Position numbers and translations under genes: made by a program. This document shows, in pieces, positions 1-8,133 of a stretch of 54,772 bases of DNA. Each line of letters opens with the position of its first letter. Positions within the stretch are counted from its first letter, which is position 1. Below the pieces are notes generated by a model, which was not told the DNA's origin, did no database searches, and saw only the letters and a program-made list of their open reading frames with translations. Origin of the DNA: an uncultured beta proteobacterium. Lineage in GTDB: Bacteria > Pseudomonadota > Gammaproteobacteria > Burkholderiales > Burkholderiaceae. Where the stretch lies: contig CAIKFU010000019.1 of NCBI GenBank assembly GCA_903826775.1, positions 1-54,772 on the forward strand, given 5' to 3'.

Positions 1-129
1 AAATCGTCATTATTGTTTTTTTCGTTGTGTAAATATTTGCATCCAATATTTGCGCTGGTCTCTAGAAAAAAATTATTTTAAACATACAACTATTTTAAAT
101 TTAAAAAAAAAACTAAAGAAATTTTAAAA
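1..129. other. A/T-rich leader upstream of the first operon
   Basis: There is no coding region here. The 9-base word AATATTTGC occurs twice in direct orientation at 32-40 and 45-53, 13 bases apart, which could be a regulator half-site pair or chance in A/T-rich DNA. Long A-runs precede the first start codon and the Shine-Dalgarno for that gene is weak. The end of any upstream gene lies outside the window. Confidence 0.4.
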
Positions 130-1011
130 ATGAAATTAGGGATTTTGGGTATTGGACGAATGGGCTCAGCGATTGCTGAACGGCTTTTAGATTGTGGGCA
201 TACCTTAACTGTTTGGAATCGGTCTCCGCAAAAGGCTGCTAAATTAATTGAGAGAGGCGCAACCCTTGCTGTCTCTCCAATTGATGTAGTAGAAAATTCC
301 GAAATAGTTATATCAATTCTGACCGATGCAAAGGCCATCGAAGATTGTTATTGTGATTTATTAAAAAAACCTTTGAATGGAAAAACATTTATTGAAATGA
401 GTACTGTTAGGCCTATAACCGAGCAAAATTTGGCTAAACAAATTCGTGCGCAAGGCGGGGCGATTGTTGAGTGTCCGGTTGGGGGTACGGTTACTCCAGC
501 TCGTGAAGGAAAATTATTTGGTCTGGTTGGTGGAATCGCACAGGATGTGGATCGAGTGAGGCCTATCTTAGAACAAATGTGTAGGCGGGTAGAGCATGTT
601 GGAGAGGTGGGTTCTGGAGCCAGTCTTAAGCTTGCAATCAACTTACCGCTTTTGGTTTACTGGCAGGCCATAGGAGAGGCGTTGGCGCTTGCTCAACCAA
701 TTGGTTTGGATCCAGCTCGACTTTTGGATATTCTGTCCGATACATCGGGTGCGCCGTCTATTTTAAAGTTAAGAGCTCCTGCTATTGCGTCTTCATTGAA
801 GGGTATAAAAGGTGGTGGAGCCCATTTCAATTTGGATTCAATTCGTAAAGATTTGCGAACGATGATTGAAGAGGGCGAAGCTTTAGGCTATCAATTACCA
901 CTTGCTTCTTCTACATTAACTGTCTTTGATCAGGCATCTGCAGGCGGTTTAGGTGAGGGTGATGGAACGGAAGTGGCTGCATGGTGGCTTAAGGCATCAT
1001 GCAAGAAGTAA
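130..1011 (+). CDS. NAD(P)-dependent oxidoreductase, 3-hydroxyisobutyrate dehydrogenase family
   Basis: The 293-residue protein has the two-domain beta-hydroxyacid dehydrogenase layout. The N-terminal Rossmann fold carries GILGIGRMG at residues 4-12. A substrate-binding segment with CPVGGT lies near residues 115-120. The probable catalytic lysine is near residue 167, within GSGASLK. An all-alpha C-terminal half follows, as in HIBADH and tartronate semialdehyde reductase. It should oxidise a 3-hydroxy acid or reduce the matching semialdehyde in the cytoplasm. It overlaps the next gene by 13 bases, so it is translationally coupled to the molybdenum hydroxylase subunits and presumably acts on the same compound. 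The substrate cannot be read from the sequence. It is distinct from the true mmsB further downstream. Confidence 0.88.
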   Translation: MKLGILGIGRMGSAIAERLLDCGHTLTVWNRSPQKAAKLIERGATLAVSPIDVVENSEIVISILTDAKAIEDCYCDLLKKPLNGKTFIEMSTVRPITEQNLAKQIRAQGGAIVECPVGGTVTPAREGKLFGLVGGIAQDVDRVRPILEQMCRRVEHVGEVGSGASLKLAINLPLLVYWQAIGEALALAQPIGLDPARLLDILSDTSGAPSILKLRAPAIASSLKGIKGGGAHFNLDSIRKDLRTMIEEGEALGYQLPLASSTLTVFDQASAGGLGEGDGTEVAAWWLKASCKK

Positions 1012-1472
1012 TTCAATTTATATTAAACGGTAAAGAGCAGGCGATTGAGCTCGAGCCAAACGAAAAATTACTGTATACCTTACGCAATATTTGCAACGAA
1101 AAATCAGTTCGCTTTGGTTGTGGCAGCGGAAATTGTGGAGCCTGTACGGTTTTGATTGATGGCGTACCCGAACAATCTTGCAATATTTCAAACTGGGCTA
1201 TACAAAATAGGGAAATAGTCACTTCGGCGGGACTTGAGATAGATCGTGTAGGAAAGGTGGTAGTTGATGCATTTGTTATTGAACAGGCTGCTCAATGCGG
1301 TTACTGTCTTTCAGGTATTGTTATGTCGGTTACCGCCCTACTAAAAATGAATGAAAGCCCCAGTCGAGACGACATAAATAAAGCGTTATCACGCCACCTA
1401 TGCCGTTGCGGTACTCATATTCGAATTTTGCGTGCTATAGCCAGGGCCGCTTGCAATCTAGGGGCAGGTTAA
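999..1472 (+). CDS. [2Fe-2S] small subunit of a xanthine dehydrogenase-family hydroxylase
   Basis: The 157-residue protein has the iron-sulfur subunit architecture of IorA/NicA/CoxS-type enzymes. An N-terminal plant-ferredoxin-like domain has cysteines at about 41, 46, 49 and 61 (CGSGNCGACT). A C-terminal four-helix domain binds the second cluster with CGYC near 100-103 and CRC near 135-137. It passes electrons between the molybdopterin subunit encoded next and an external acceptor. The start is supported by AAGG just upstream and lies inside the end of the previous gene. The length is normal for the family. The role as electron-transfer subunit is secure; the substrate is unknown. Confidence 0.93.
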   Translation: MQEVIQFILNGKEQAIELEPNEKLLYTLRNICNEKSVRFGCGSGNCGACTVLIDGVPEQSCNISNWAIQNREIVTSAGLEIDRVGKVVVDAFVIEQAAQCGYCLSGIVMSVTALLKMNESPSRDDINKALSRHLCRCGTHIRILRAIARAACNLGAG

Positions 1473-1475
1473 TAG

Positions 1476-3632
1476 ATGATGGGGAATCCAATTAATAAAC
1501 AGGCTATGCCTTCGAGCATTCAGAAAAACCCTCGATTGGGACAGTGGCTGGGAATTAACTCCGATGGAAAAATTGCTATTTATAGTGGTAAAGTTGAATT
1601 GGGTCAGGGAATTCGAGCCAGTCTCATTAAGATTGCATGCGTACAGCTTGGAATAAACCCTTCTCAACTACTTTTTACAGCAGGCGATACATCCAACTGC
1701 CCAGATGAACTTTATACAGCGGGTAGCCAATCTATTGAAGTTGGCGGACTTTCCTTGGCTTTTGCTTGTAATGAATTTCGACGCCTTTTTACTCAAATGG
1801 CTGCAAAGTATTTATGCGTTGAAGATGCGAAGATCGCAGTAAAGGATGGAAAGTTTTATGGTGACAATCCGGTTCGGTCTGTTTCATATTCTGACTTAAG
1901 TGATCAGGTTTCGTATTCAGATCATCAGTTGGATCAATTTTGGTCTGGTCAGGCCTTCAACCTCATTAATCATTGTCCCGATTCAGACTCTTATCGACGT
2001 GATGACATACTGAAAAAAATAAGTAGTGGCGCTTATGTCCACGATTTGGAATTGCCGAAGATGCTTCATGCTCGAATATTGCGTGGTCGTCACTATTTAG
2101 CGATTCCAAAGCATGTTCAAGAAGAAAATATACGTGCACTAAAAGGGGTAGAGATTTTTTTTAGAAGTGGAAACTTTATTGCAATTTTAGGAAAAAATGA
2201 GGCTCATTTAGTTGAGGCTTATGAAAAAGCAGTTGATTTGATCGAATGGGTCATAACTGATGCATTGCCAAGAGAGTGTGAATCGAAAAACCTCTTGCCA
2301 AAACTTCCATATATAAGCTCTCTTCCAATAGCTGTGGGTACTAAATCAGAAGTTGCTCTGAATCATACGGCTCAATACTCAAGACCATACTTAGCGCATG
2401 CTGCAATTGGTCCAGCTTGTGCGTTAGCAAAGCCAAGTTGTGATGATGATCCTCTTACGGTTTGGTCTCATACCCAGGGGTCTCATTTTTTAGGTAGGCA
2501 AATTGCTAAAGCTCTAGATCTCTCTGAAGATAAGGTTCGAATTATTCATCATCCTGGACCGGGTTGTTACGGGCATAATTCTGCTGATGATGTTTCTTTC
2601 GATGCTGCCTTATTGGCGCATAAATTAAATCTCCCAATTCGTGTTCAATGGATGCGTCAAGATGAAATGTGTGTAAGCCCGCTTGGATCTCCTGGTTTGG
2701 TTAAATTGCAGGCCGGTTTCAGTAAAGACGGAGAAATTGCTTCATGGATGGCTGAGGTTTGGAGTCCAACTCATATTTCTCGCCCTGGTTGGGGCGAGGG
2801 TGTAAATTTATTGGGAGCATGGAGTATTGATCCTCCGTTTTCAAAGCCTCCAACTAGTGATCCCGCCTTGCCTGCTGGCGGTGGTTTACGAAATATTCGA
2901 CCTTATTACGATATACCTTCGCTTGAAGTTCGCCATCATTTTATAAGCGATTCTCCATTGCGGACGTCCGCTTTGCGCTCATTGGGAGCACATGTCAATA
3001 TATTTGCAATTGAGTCCTTTATTGAAGAGTTGGCTGAAATTGCTAAAGTTGATTCAATTGAATTTCGTTTACGTCACTTAAATGATGTTCGTGCAATAGA
3101 TTGCATCCAATCTGTTGCACGAATTGCGAATTGGGCTGAGCGTAAAATGGGCTTACAAGAAAAACAGGAGGCTCGCGGTTTAGGCGTTGGGTTTGCACGA
3201 TATAAAAATAGTTCAGCATATTGTGCAGTTGTGATTGAGGTACAAATTGAGAATGAGATTCGTGTGTCGCATGTATGGATAGCGGCAGATGCTGGGGCGA
3301 TTATTCATCGCGATGCATTGCTTAACCAAATTGAGGGCGGAGTTGTTCAAGCTTTGAGTTGGTCTTTAAAAGAGCAAATTTGTTGGGATGAGGGTGGAAT
3401 TACCTCTAAATCTTGGGACGAATACCCAATACTTAATTTTGATGAAGTTCCGGAATTGACGGTTGAATTGATTGAGGGTTCTACCGATATCAGCTTGGGC
3501 AGCGGTGAGTTAGCTTGCGGTCCGGTTGCGGCAGCATTAGCAAACGCTGTTAGTCATGCATTGGGGATTCGTGCACGCCATTTACCTCTAACCCCTGATC
3601 GGCTGGCAGCATTGATTAATGAATCAGCTTGA
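1476..3632 (+). CDS. Molybdopterin-binding large subunit of a xanthine dehydrogenase-family hydroxylase
   Basis: The 718-residue protein resembles the large subunits of isoquinoline 1-oxidoreductase, nicotinate dehydrogenase and related aldehyde oxidoreductases. The first MoCo domain begins with GKVELGQGIR near residue 40, and the C-terminal domain contains GSGELACGPVAAAL, whose glutamate near residue 678 matches the conserved catalytic Glu. With the preceding [2Fe-2S] subunit it would hydroxylate an N-heterocycle or oxidise an aldehyde using water. There is no Tat signal, no FAD domain and no C-terminal cytochrome c extension, so the electron acceptor is not encoded here. Two ATGs in tandem (1476 and 1479) follow an AGG at 1466-1468. 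The substrate is undetermined. Confidence 0.9.
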   Translation: MMGNPINKQAMPSSIQKNPRLGQWLGINSDGKIAIYSGKVELGQGIRASLIKIACVQLGINPSQLLFTAGDTSNCPDELYTAGSQSIEVGGLSLAFACNEFRRLFTQMAAKYLCVEDAKIAVKDGKFYGDNPVRSVSYSDLSDQVSYSDHQLDQFWSGQAFNLINHCPDSDSYRRDDILKKISSGAYVHDLELPKMLHARILRGRHYLAIPKHVQEENIRALKGVEIFFRSGNFIAILGKNEAHLVEAYEKAVDLIEWVITDALPRECESKNLLPKLPYISSLPIAVGTKSEVALNHTAQYSRPYLAHAAIGPACALAKPSCDDDPLTVWSHTQGSHFLGRQIAKALDLSEDKVRIIHHPGPGCYGHNSADDVSFDAALLAHKLNLPIRVQWMRQDEMCVSPLGSPGLVKLQAGFSKDGEIASWMAEVWSPTHISRPGWGEGVNLLGAWSIDPPFSKPPTSDPALPAGGGLRNIRPYYDIPSLEVRHHFISDSPLRTSALRSLGAHVNIFAIESFIEELAEIAKVDSIEFRLRHLNDVRAIDCIQSVARIANWAERKMGLQEKQEARGLGVGFARYKNSSAYCAVVIEVQIENEIRVSHVWIAADAGAIIHRDALLNQIEGGVVQALSWSLKEQICWDEGGITSKSWDEYPILNFDEVPELTVELIEGSTDISLGSGELACGPVAAALANAVSHALGIRARHLPLTPDRLAALINESA

Positions 3633-3645
3633 TGATATATAGCCC

Positions 3646-3680
3646 AGCAGATCAACCATCATTTTTTTAGTTGATCTGCT
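3646..3680. terminator. Hairpin at the convergent gene junction
   Basis: A perfect 11-bp inverted repeat, AGCAGATCAAC at 3646-3656 and GTTGATCTGCT at 3670-3680, encloses a 13-base T-rich loop. It lies just after the molybdenum hydroxylase stop and covers the last codons of the convergent hydrolase gene. No long T-run follows the stem on either strand, so it may block or protect transcripts rather than act as a classic Rho-independent terminator. Confidence 0.5.
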
Positions 3681-4633
3681 ATAAAAGCTTTAACAGCTCT
3701 TCTGGCCTCATCAGTTTGAATGCTTTTTTCTGCAACCCATTCATGTTCGCTGCCTTCAAATAGAAGGTATTTGCAGTTACCACCAGAGGCGTTATAGGTA
3801 GCACAGAATTTTTCTTGCGTCACCGGGAGGACATTGTCATCCAATGCACCTTGCATTATCAATAATGGCGGTAAATTTACCACTTCTTTTCTATCTAAAA
3901 TTTCCTGTGGGCTTGCTTCATGAATTGATTCAAAAGGTTTAAAATAATTGGTGTTATTAGTGACCATCTTTTCACGGTTTTTTGCTAGCGCATTTTGGTA
4001 TCGGGCATAAGGGTTGCTAATCGGAGATCGGGTGGCAACATAATCGACTTTAGCATTAATTAATTGGTTTGATTTAAGGGGTATAGAGTTATAACGAGGA
4101 TCATTAGGTCGCATTCCTAGTAATTCCGCAATATGACCACCGCTAGAACTTCCGTAGACACCCAGTTTAGAAATATCCCCATTCCATCTTTTTGCGTTTA
4201 TTTTTAGCCAACGAACGCCATAATTGGCGTCCTGAACATTGGCTGGGTATGGCAAATCTATTGCAGATGTCAAGTCGATAGCAACTACTAATACCCCGCT
4301 TTCAGAAATAGCTCGGTCCATTGGCTCTTCCGCAAGCCGGTCTTTATTATTCCACGCACCTCCATGTAAATCTAAAAGTGTTGGAAAGGGTCCCGCTCCT
4401 TCAGGTTGATATATTCGCGCCATTAATTGTCTGCCACTTGCGTTTGTTCTATATTCGACCTCACTCACACGAATGTTGAATCGTGCATTGGGGTTGTACT
4501 TAATATGAGCGTCTGCCGCTAAAGATAATGTTGAAGAGGTTAAGCTGATCAACGCTATGAGTAGAAGTTCAAATTTTCCAAAGAATTTATTAAATACTTG
4601 TTTAAATATAGTCATTACTTGATGATCTTGCAT
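3659..4633 (-). CDS. Secreted alpha/beta hydrolase (esterase/lipase type)
   Basis: The 324-residue protein is a predicted exported alpha/beta-hydrolase. A hydrophobic N-terminal segment ending near SLA-AD looks like a signal peptide. An HGGAW oxyanion-hole motif is near residue 90 and the nucleophile elbow GSSSG has serine near 164. An acid in ALDDN near 265 and a histidine in SEHEW near 295 complete the triad. Family relatives include carboxylesterases and feruloyl- or acetylxylan-esterase-like proteins. I chose the ATG at 4633 because AAGGA lies five bases upstream; an in-frame GTG at 4654 has no ribosome site. The gene is transcribed alone, convergent with the hydroxylase operon and divergent from the DMT permease. 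The substrate is unknown. Confidence 0.85.
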   Translation of the reverse strand: MQDHQVMTIFKQVFNKFFGKFELLLIALISLTSSTLSLAADAHIKYNPNARFNIRVSEVEYRTNASGRQLMARIYQPEGAGPFPTLLDLHGGAWNNKDRLAEEPMDRAISESGVLVVAIDLTSAIDLPYPANVQDANYGVRWLKINAKRWNGDISKLGVYGSSSGGHIAELLGMRPNDPRYNSIPLKSNQLINAKVDYVATRSPISNPYARYQNALAKNREKMVTNNTNYFKPFESIHEASPQEILDRKEVVNLPPLLIMQGALDDNVLPVTQEKFCATYNASGGNCKYLLFEGSEHEWVAEKSIQTDEARRAVKAFIADQLKK

Positions 4634-4757
4634 TAGAATCCTTATTAATTTCACTGGGTTAATTTTGATCCGAGTGGTTTATCGAGGTTTATCCTGAAAT
4701 TTTTTTGCTGTTTAGAACTTCTGGCTAGCTTACTGCAGTTTTATTTATATACTTCAT

Positions 4758-4781
4758 TTTTGGATTTATAGTAATCCAAAA
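4758..4781. repeat. Perfect inverted repeat in divergent promoter region
   Basis: Arms TTTTGGATT (4758-4766) and AATCCAAAA (4773-4781) are perfectly complementary over 9 bp around the 6-base spacer TATAGT. It lies about midway between the hydrolase and DMT permease start codons, where an operator would be expected. No regulator gene is adjacent. Confidence 0.55.
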
Positions 4782-4817
4782 CTGTTAATAAACAAGAATC
4801 CTTCATTCAACTCATAA

Positions 4818-4832
4818 TGCAATAATATTGCA
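4818..4832. repeat. 15-bp palindrome upstream of the DMT permease
   Basis: TGCAATAATATTGCA is a perfect palindrome with 7-bp arms and one central base, 66 bases before the permease start. The first 12 bases recur exactly at 6460-6471 in front of the liu operon. It is a possible transcription-factor site; the regulator is unknown. Confidence 0.5.
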
Positions 4833-4897
4833 GATATCTTTCAGTAAAGTAAATAAATTCAAAGTAATGTATGAAAATAGAATTGAAATAAAAAACA

Positions 4898-5770
4898 ATG
4901 CAAAATCCAATTCTATTTGCTTTTGGATCCATGATTTTCTATGGGCTTGCTGACTGGCTCTATAAGCAGGTTGCTATAAAAGGGATTAAACCGCATCACT
5001 TTATGGCCCTACAGGCTACATTTTTTATGCCAAGCATTTTCACTTTTGGCTATTTTTCTAATGATTTACACTTTGACTTGTCATATCTTTTTGGTTTGGG
5101 AGCAGGCTTGGGCCTGTTTCTGGCGTTATACAATTTTTCAATTTCATTGAACGAGGGGGCAGTAAGTATTGCGGCACCAATTTTTCGCCTAAGCTTTATT
5201 TTTACTGTAGTTCTTGCTGTTATAACCCTCAATGAACCAATTAATTCTTTAAAGATTGCTGCATTTCTTTTATGCTTTGTAGCAATATGGTTGTTGCTTG
5301 GAAACATCCTTATTTTTAAAGAAAAAAATGGAATGCCATATGAGTCCCATATTTCCAAAAAAGGATTATTTCGCGTTTTACTTGCTACCTTTTTTATGGG
5401 ATTAACCAGTTTTATATATAAACTTGGAATATTGGCTGGAGGCACCCCAATTTCTGTTGTTTGTGGGCAAGCGACAACATTTTTTCCGTGTGCTTATGGT
5501 TTTGCACTTGCGCGCGATAAGGGTTTTACAGTCCCCTTAAAATATTGGTATTTCGGTGTAGCGGCTGCATTTACTCAATTGGCTGCACAAATCTTATTGT
5601 TGAAAGGCTTGATAAATGGAGAGGCAAGCGTTTTAATTCCTATTGCTCAAATGGGTTTTGTTATAACTGCTATATTGGGCATAGTTTTTTTAAGAGAACG
5701 CTTAACAATGTCAAAGGTATTTGGATTATCTGCAACTGTACTAGCGTTTGTATGTCTTGCTTTAAGTTAA
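4898..5770 (+). CDS. EamA/DMT-superfamily inner-membrane permease
   Basis: The 290-residue protein is almost entirely hydrophobic, with roughly ten membrane spans arranged as two EamA repeats. The second repeat begins around residue 150 after a short hydrophilic loop (EKNGMPYESHISKKG). Members of the drug/metabolite transporter superfamily export or import amino acids, amines, nucleotides and similar small molecules. The start codon lacks a good Shine-Dalgarno and is preceded by A-rich sequence. It is a single gene between a divergent hydrolase and liuR, with two palindromes upstream that suggest its own regulation. No substrate can be assigned. Confidence 0.85.
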   Translation: MQNPILFAFGSMIFYGLADWLYKQVAIKGIKPHHFMALQATFFMPSIFTFGYFSNDLHFDLSYLFGLGAGLGLFLALYNFSISLNEGAVSIAAPIFRLSFIFTVVLAVITLNEPINSLKIAAFLLCFVAIWLLLGNILIFKEKNGMPYESHISKKGLFRVLLATFFMGLTSFIYKLGILAGGTPISVVCGQATTFFPCAYGFALARDKGFTVPLKYWYFGVAAAFTQLAAQILLLKGLINGEASVLIPIAQMGFVITAILGIVFLRERLTMSKVFGLSATVLAFVCLALS

Positions 5771-5871
5771 GGACTTAGTTTTTATAGCTATGCATTTCAA
5801 TTTTTTGTTTTGAATTTTGAATGCGTATTATGAATTGCTTTATTTAAATTCTGCTTTCCTCTTGTAGATCC

Positions 5872-5896
5872 TATAATCATTTAACGTTTACGCTTT
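5872..5896 (+). promoter_or_regulatory. liuR promoter -10 with LiuR-like box
   Basis: A consensus -10 TATAAT lies at 5872-5877 and is followed directly by TTTAACGTTTACGCTTT (5880-5896). The core ACGTTTACG (5884-5892) is identical, in the opposite orientation, to the core of the site in front of the liu operon (6441-6449). A box overlapping the expected start of transcription would make liuR self-repressing. No clear -35 was seen. Confidence 0.6.
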
Positions 5897-5927
5897 CATA
5901 CAGTTCATTTTCAACAATTGAATACAA

Positions 5928-6353
5928 ATGCCGAATTTAAGTAAATTAAAACATAACGTCATCGGTTTCACTATTGCTGATTTAGCAAATGAATTTGATA
6001 TAACTCATCGATCTATACGGTTTTATGAAGACCAAGGCCTTCTTTCTCCAAAGAGAGTAGGAAAGGGCGCCCAAACTAGGTTGTATTCAAACGGCGATCG
6101 TACCCGTTTAAGATTAATCCTTCGTGGAAAAAGATTGGGATTTTCTTTATCTGAAATTAAAGAAATTTTAGATATAGATTTATACAATAAACCTGATGGT
6201 TCCACGCTACAACTACGTCGATTCATTGAAACTCTTAAAAAACATCGCGAGTCATTAGAACGTCAAATGAATGATTTATTGGATCAATTGAATGAACTTT
6301 CCGCTCATGAATTGCAATGTAAAAATTTACTTTTAAAAAAGAATATTAAATAA
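5928..6353 (+). CDS. liuR: MerR-family regulator of the leucine/isovalerate operon (LiuR)
   Basis: The 141-residue protein has a MerR winged-helix domain at about residues 14-82, with FTIADLANEFDITHRSIRFYEDQGL and the second wing (SEIKEIL). A helical dimerisation tail follows (RRFIETLKKHRESLERQ). The effector region is short and has no cysteine pair, which excludes a metal-sensing MerR. Its position directly upstream of liuABCDE matches LiuR, known from comparative genomics of proteobacteria to control branched-chain amino acid catabolism. Boxes with the same 9-base core precede both liuR and the operon. The ligand is probably a pathway acyl-CoA, but that is inference. Confidence 0.88.
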   Translation: MPNLSKLKHNVIGFTIADLANEFDITHRSIRFYEDQGLLSPKRVGKGAQTRLYSNGDRTRLRLILRGKRLGFSLSEIKEILDIDLYNKPDGSTLQLRRFIETLKKHRESLERQMNDLLDQLNELSAHELQCKNLLLKKNIK

Positions 6354-6430
6354 ATTGTCTTATTTTTATATTCAACTCAGTTTATAACTCATTGTTTTTT
6401 AATATTTTTTTATACTCAATAATTTTCTAC

Positions 6431-6459
6431 TTGACGTTAACGTAAACGTAAAGTAAATT
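6431..6459 (+). promoter_or_regulatory. liu operon promoter with LiuR site in the spacer
   Basis: A -35-like TTGACG (6431-6436) and a -10-like TAAATT (6454-6459) are separated by 17 bases. The spacer holds the tandem palindromic words ACGTTAACGT and CGTAAACGT (6434-6449). The second equals the core of the box at liuR. An operator in the -35/-10 spacer is the typical MerR-family arrangement. The -10 is only a 4/6 match. Confidence 0.65.
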
Positions 6460-6487
6460 TGCAATAATATTCATTAAGTTAAGGTTA

Positions 6488-6925
6488 ATGATGATTTCAT
6501 TAGAAAAAAGCGTTGCTATTAAAGAAAGCTTTGCTAAACAGGGTTTGATGAAGACCTTTAACGCTCAGCTTGATGATGTCATGCAAGGGAAAATTGTTAT
6601 TTCTATGCCATACGCAAATAAAATATCTCAGCAACATCAATTTTTCCATGGCGGTGTTATAGGGGCTTTGGGCGATTCGGCTTGTGGTTATGCAGCTTTA
6701 AGCATTGTTCCGGAAGGGGAGGCTGCCCTAACTGCTGAGTACAAAATAAATTTGTTGGCGCCAGCTGACGGAGAGCGGTTAATAGCAGTAGGCGAAGTAT
6801 TAAAGGCCGGTCGAACTTTGATAGTTTGTCAAGGGAATGTGTTTATCGAAAAAAATGACGTTCGTAAATTGTGTGGAACGATGTTGATGACAATGTGCGT
6901 AGTTAAAAATCTTGGACATTTATAA
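6488..6925 (+). CDS. PaaI-type hotdog-fold acyl-CoA thioesterase
   Basis: The 145-residue protein is a single hotdog domain with the PaaI signature: HGGVIGALGDSACGYAAL at about residues 55-72, then a beta-sheet half (AEYKINLLAPADGERLIAVGEVLKAGRTL). The HGG-to-D spacing matches thioesterases that hydrolyse acyl-CoA. It is the first gene after the LiuR-controlled promoter, ten bases before liuA, so it probably relieves CoA trapping as isovaleryl-CoA or related intermediates accumulate. The true start may be the second ATG at 6491, which sits at a better distance from AAGG at 6481. Substrate preference is inferred from context only. Confidence 0.85.
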   Translation: MMISLEKSVAIKESFAKQGLMKTFNAQLDDVMQGKIVISMPYANKISQQHQFFHGGVIGALGDSACGYAALSIVPEGEAALTAEYKINLLAPADGERLIAVGEVLKAGRTLIVCQGNVFIEKNDVRKLCGTMLMTMCVVKNLGHL

Positions 6926-6934
6926 AGGGTCGTT

Positions 6935-8116
6935 ATGAATAGATTACCAGGTTTGAATTTCTATCTTGGAGAAGATATTGATGCATTGCGTGAAGCTGTT
7001 TATGTATACGCTCAGGCTGAGATTGCTCCAAGTGCGGCTCTAATAGATAGCTCTGATCAATTTCCAATGGATCAGTGGAAAAAGATGGGTGATTTAGGCT
7101 TATTGGGCATTACGGCTGCTGAAGAGTTTGGCGGTGCCAATATGGGATATTTGGCTCATATGATTGCTTTAGAGGAAATTTCTAGGGCATCGGCATCTGT
7201 TGGGCTTTCATACGGTGCACATTCCAATTTATGCGTGAATCAAATTTGTCGAAATGGCACAGAAGAACAAAAAAAACAGTATTTGCCAAAGTTGATTTCT
7301 GGTGAGTATATTGGTGCGCTAGCGATGAGCGAGTCTAATGCAGGCTCTGATATTGTGAGTATGAAATTAAAAGCAGTAGAAAAAGATGGATATTTTATTT
7401 TAAATGGCAGCAAAATGTGGATCACTAATGGACCCGACTGTAATGTGTTGGTTGTATACGCCAAGACAGATCCAAATGCAGGATCTAAAGGCATTACCGC
7501 ATTTATAGTTGAAAAGGACATGCCGGGATTTTCAGTTGCCCAAAAATTAAATAAATTGGGGATGCGGGGTTCGCATACTGGAGAGCTTGTTTTTAACGAT
7601 GTTAAAGTCCCATCTCGAAATATTTTGGGGTCGGTTGGCGGAGGTGTTCGAGTATTAATGAGTGGTCTAGACTACGAGAGAGCTGTTCTTGCCGCTGGGC
7701 CTCTTGGCATTATGCAAGCTTGTATGGATGCTGTTATTCCATATATTCACGATCGTAAGCAGTTTGGCCACTCAATAGGCGAGTTTCAATTAATACAAGG
7801 CAAAGTTGCTGATATGTACACTACCTTGCAAGCTTGTCGTGCCTATTGCTACGCTGTAGGTAAGCAATTGGACGCCCTAGGATCCGAACACATTCGCCAG
7901 GTTCGTAAGGATGCAGCGGGGGTCATTTTATATACGGCCGAAAAAGCAACCTGGATGGCAGGCGAGGCTATTCAAATCTTCGGTGGTAATGGCTATGTAA
8001 ATGAATATCCCGTTGGCCGATTATGGCGAGATGCTAAGTTATATGAGATTGGCGCTGGAACTTCTGAAATTCGCAGAATGTTAATTGGGCGAGAGTTGTA
8101 TTCCGAAACCGTTTAA
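6935..8116 (+). CDS. liuA: Isovaleryl-CoA dehydrogenase
   Basis: The 393-residue FAD flavoprotein is an acyl-CoA dehydrogenase converting isovaleryl-CoA to 3-methylcrotonyl-CoA. The catalytic glutamate sits in the helix-G position, in [11 protein letters not shown] (E about 248), as in human isovaleryl-CoA dehydrogenase. The C-terminal loop has [11 protein letters not shown] in place of the YEG motif of short- and medium-chain enzymes. That placement and the neighbouring methylcrotonyl-CoA carboxylase genes make the assignment firm. AAAGGG precedes the ATG. Electrons should go to ETF, not encoded in the window. Confidence 0.96.
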   Translation: MNRLPGLNFYLGEDIDALREAVYVYAQAEIAPSAALIDSSDQFPMDQWKKMGDLGLLGITAAEEFGGANMGYLAHMIALEEISRASASVGLSYGAHSNLCVNQICRNGTEEQKKQYLPKLISGEYIGALAMSESNAGSDIVSMKLKAVEKDGYFILNGSKMWITNGPDCNVLVVYAKTDPNAGSKGITAFIVEKDMPGFSVAQKLNKLGMRGSHTGELVFNDVKVPSRNILGSVGGGVRVLMSGLDYERAVLAAGPLGIMQACMDAVIPYIHDRKQFGHSIGEFQLIQGKVADMYTTLQACRAYCYAVGKQLDALGSEHIRQVRKDAAGVILYTAEKATWMAGEAIQIFGGNGYVNEYPVGRLWRDAKLYEIGAGTSEIRRMLIGRELYSETV

Positions 8117-8133
8117 AAGAGAAAGACTTAAGT

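Noticed and set aside
5050..5445. 131-residue open frame on the minus strand inside the DMT permease gene
   Set aside because: It lies wholly antisense to a well-supported membrane protein and has a low-complexity basic composition with no recognisable domain or ribosome site.
5790..5824. Terminator after the DMT permease from GCATTTCAA and TTGAATGC
   Set aside because: The arms pair only with a bulge and have a long loop; too weak to call.
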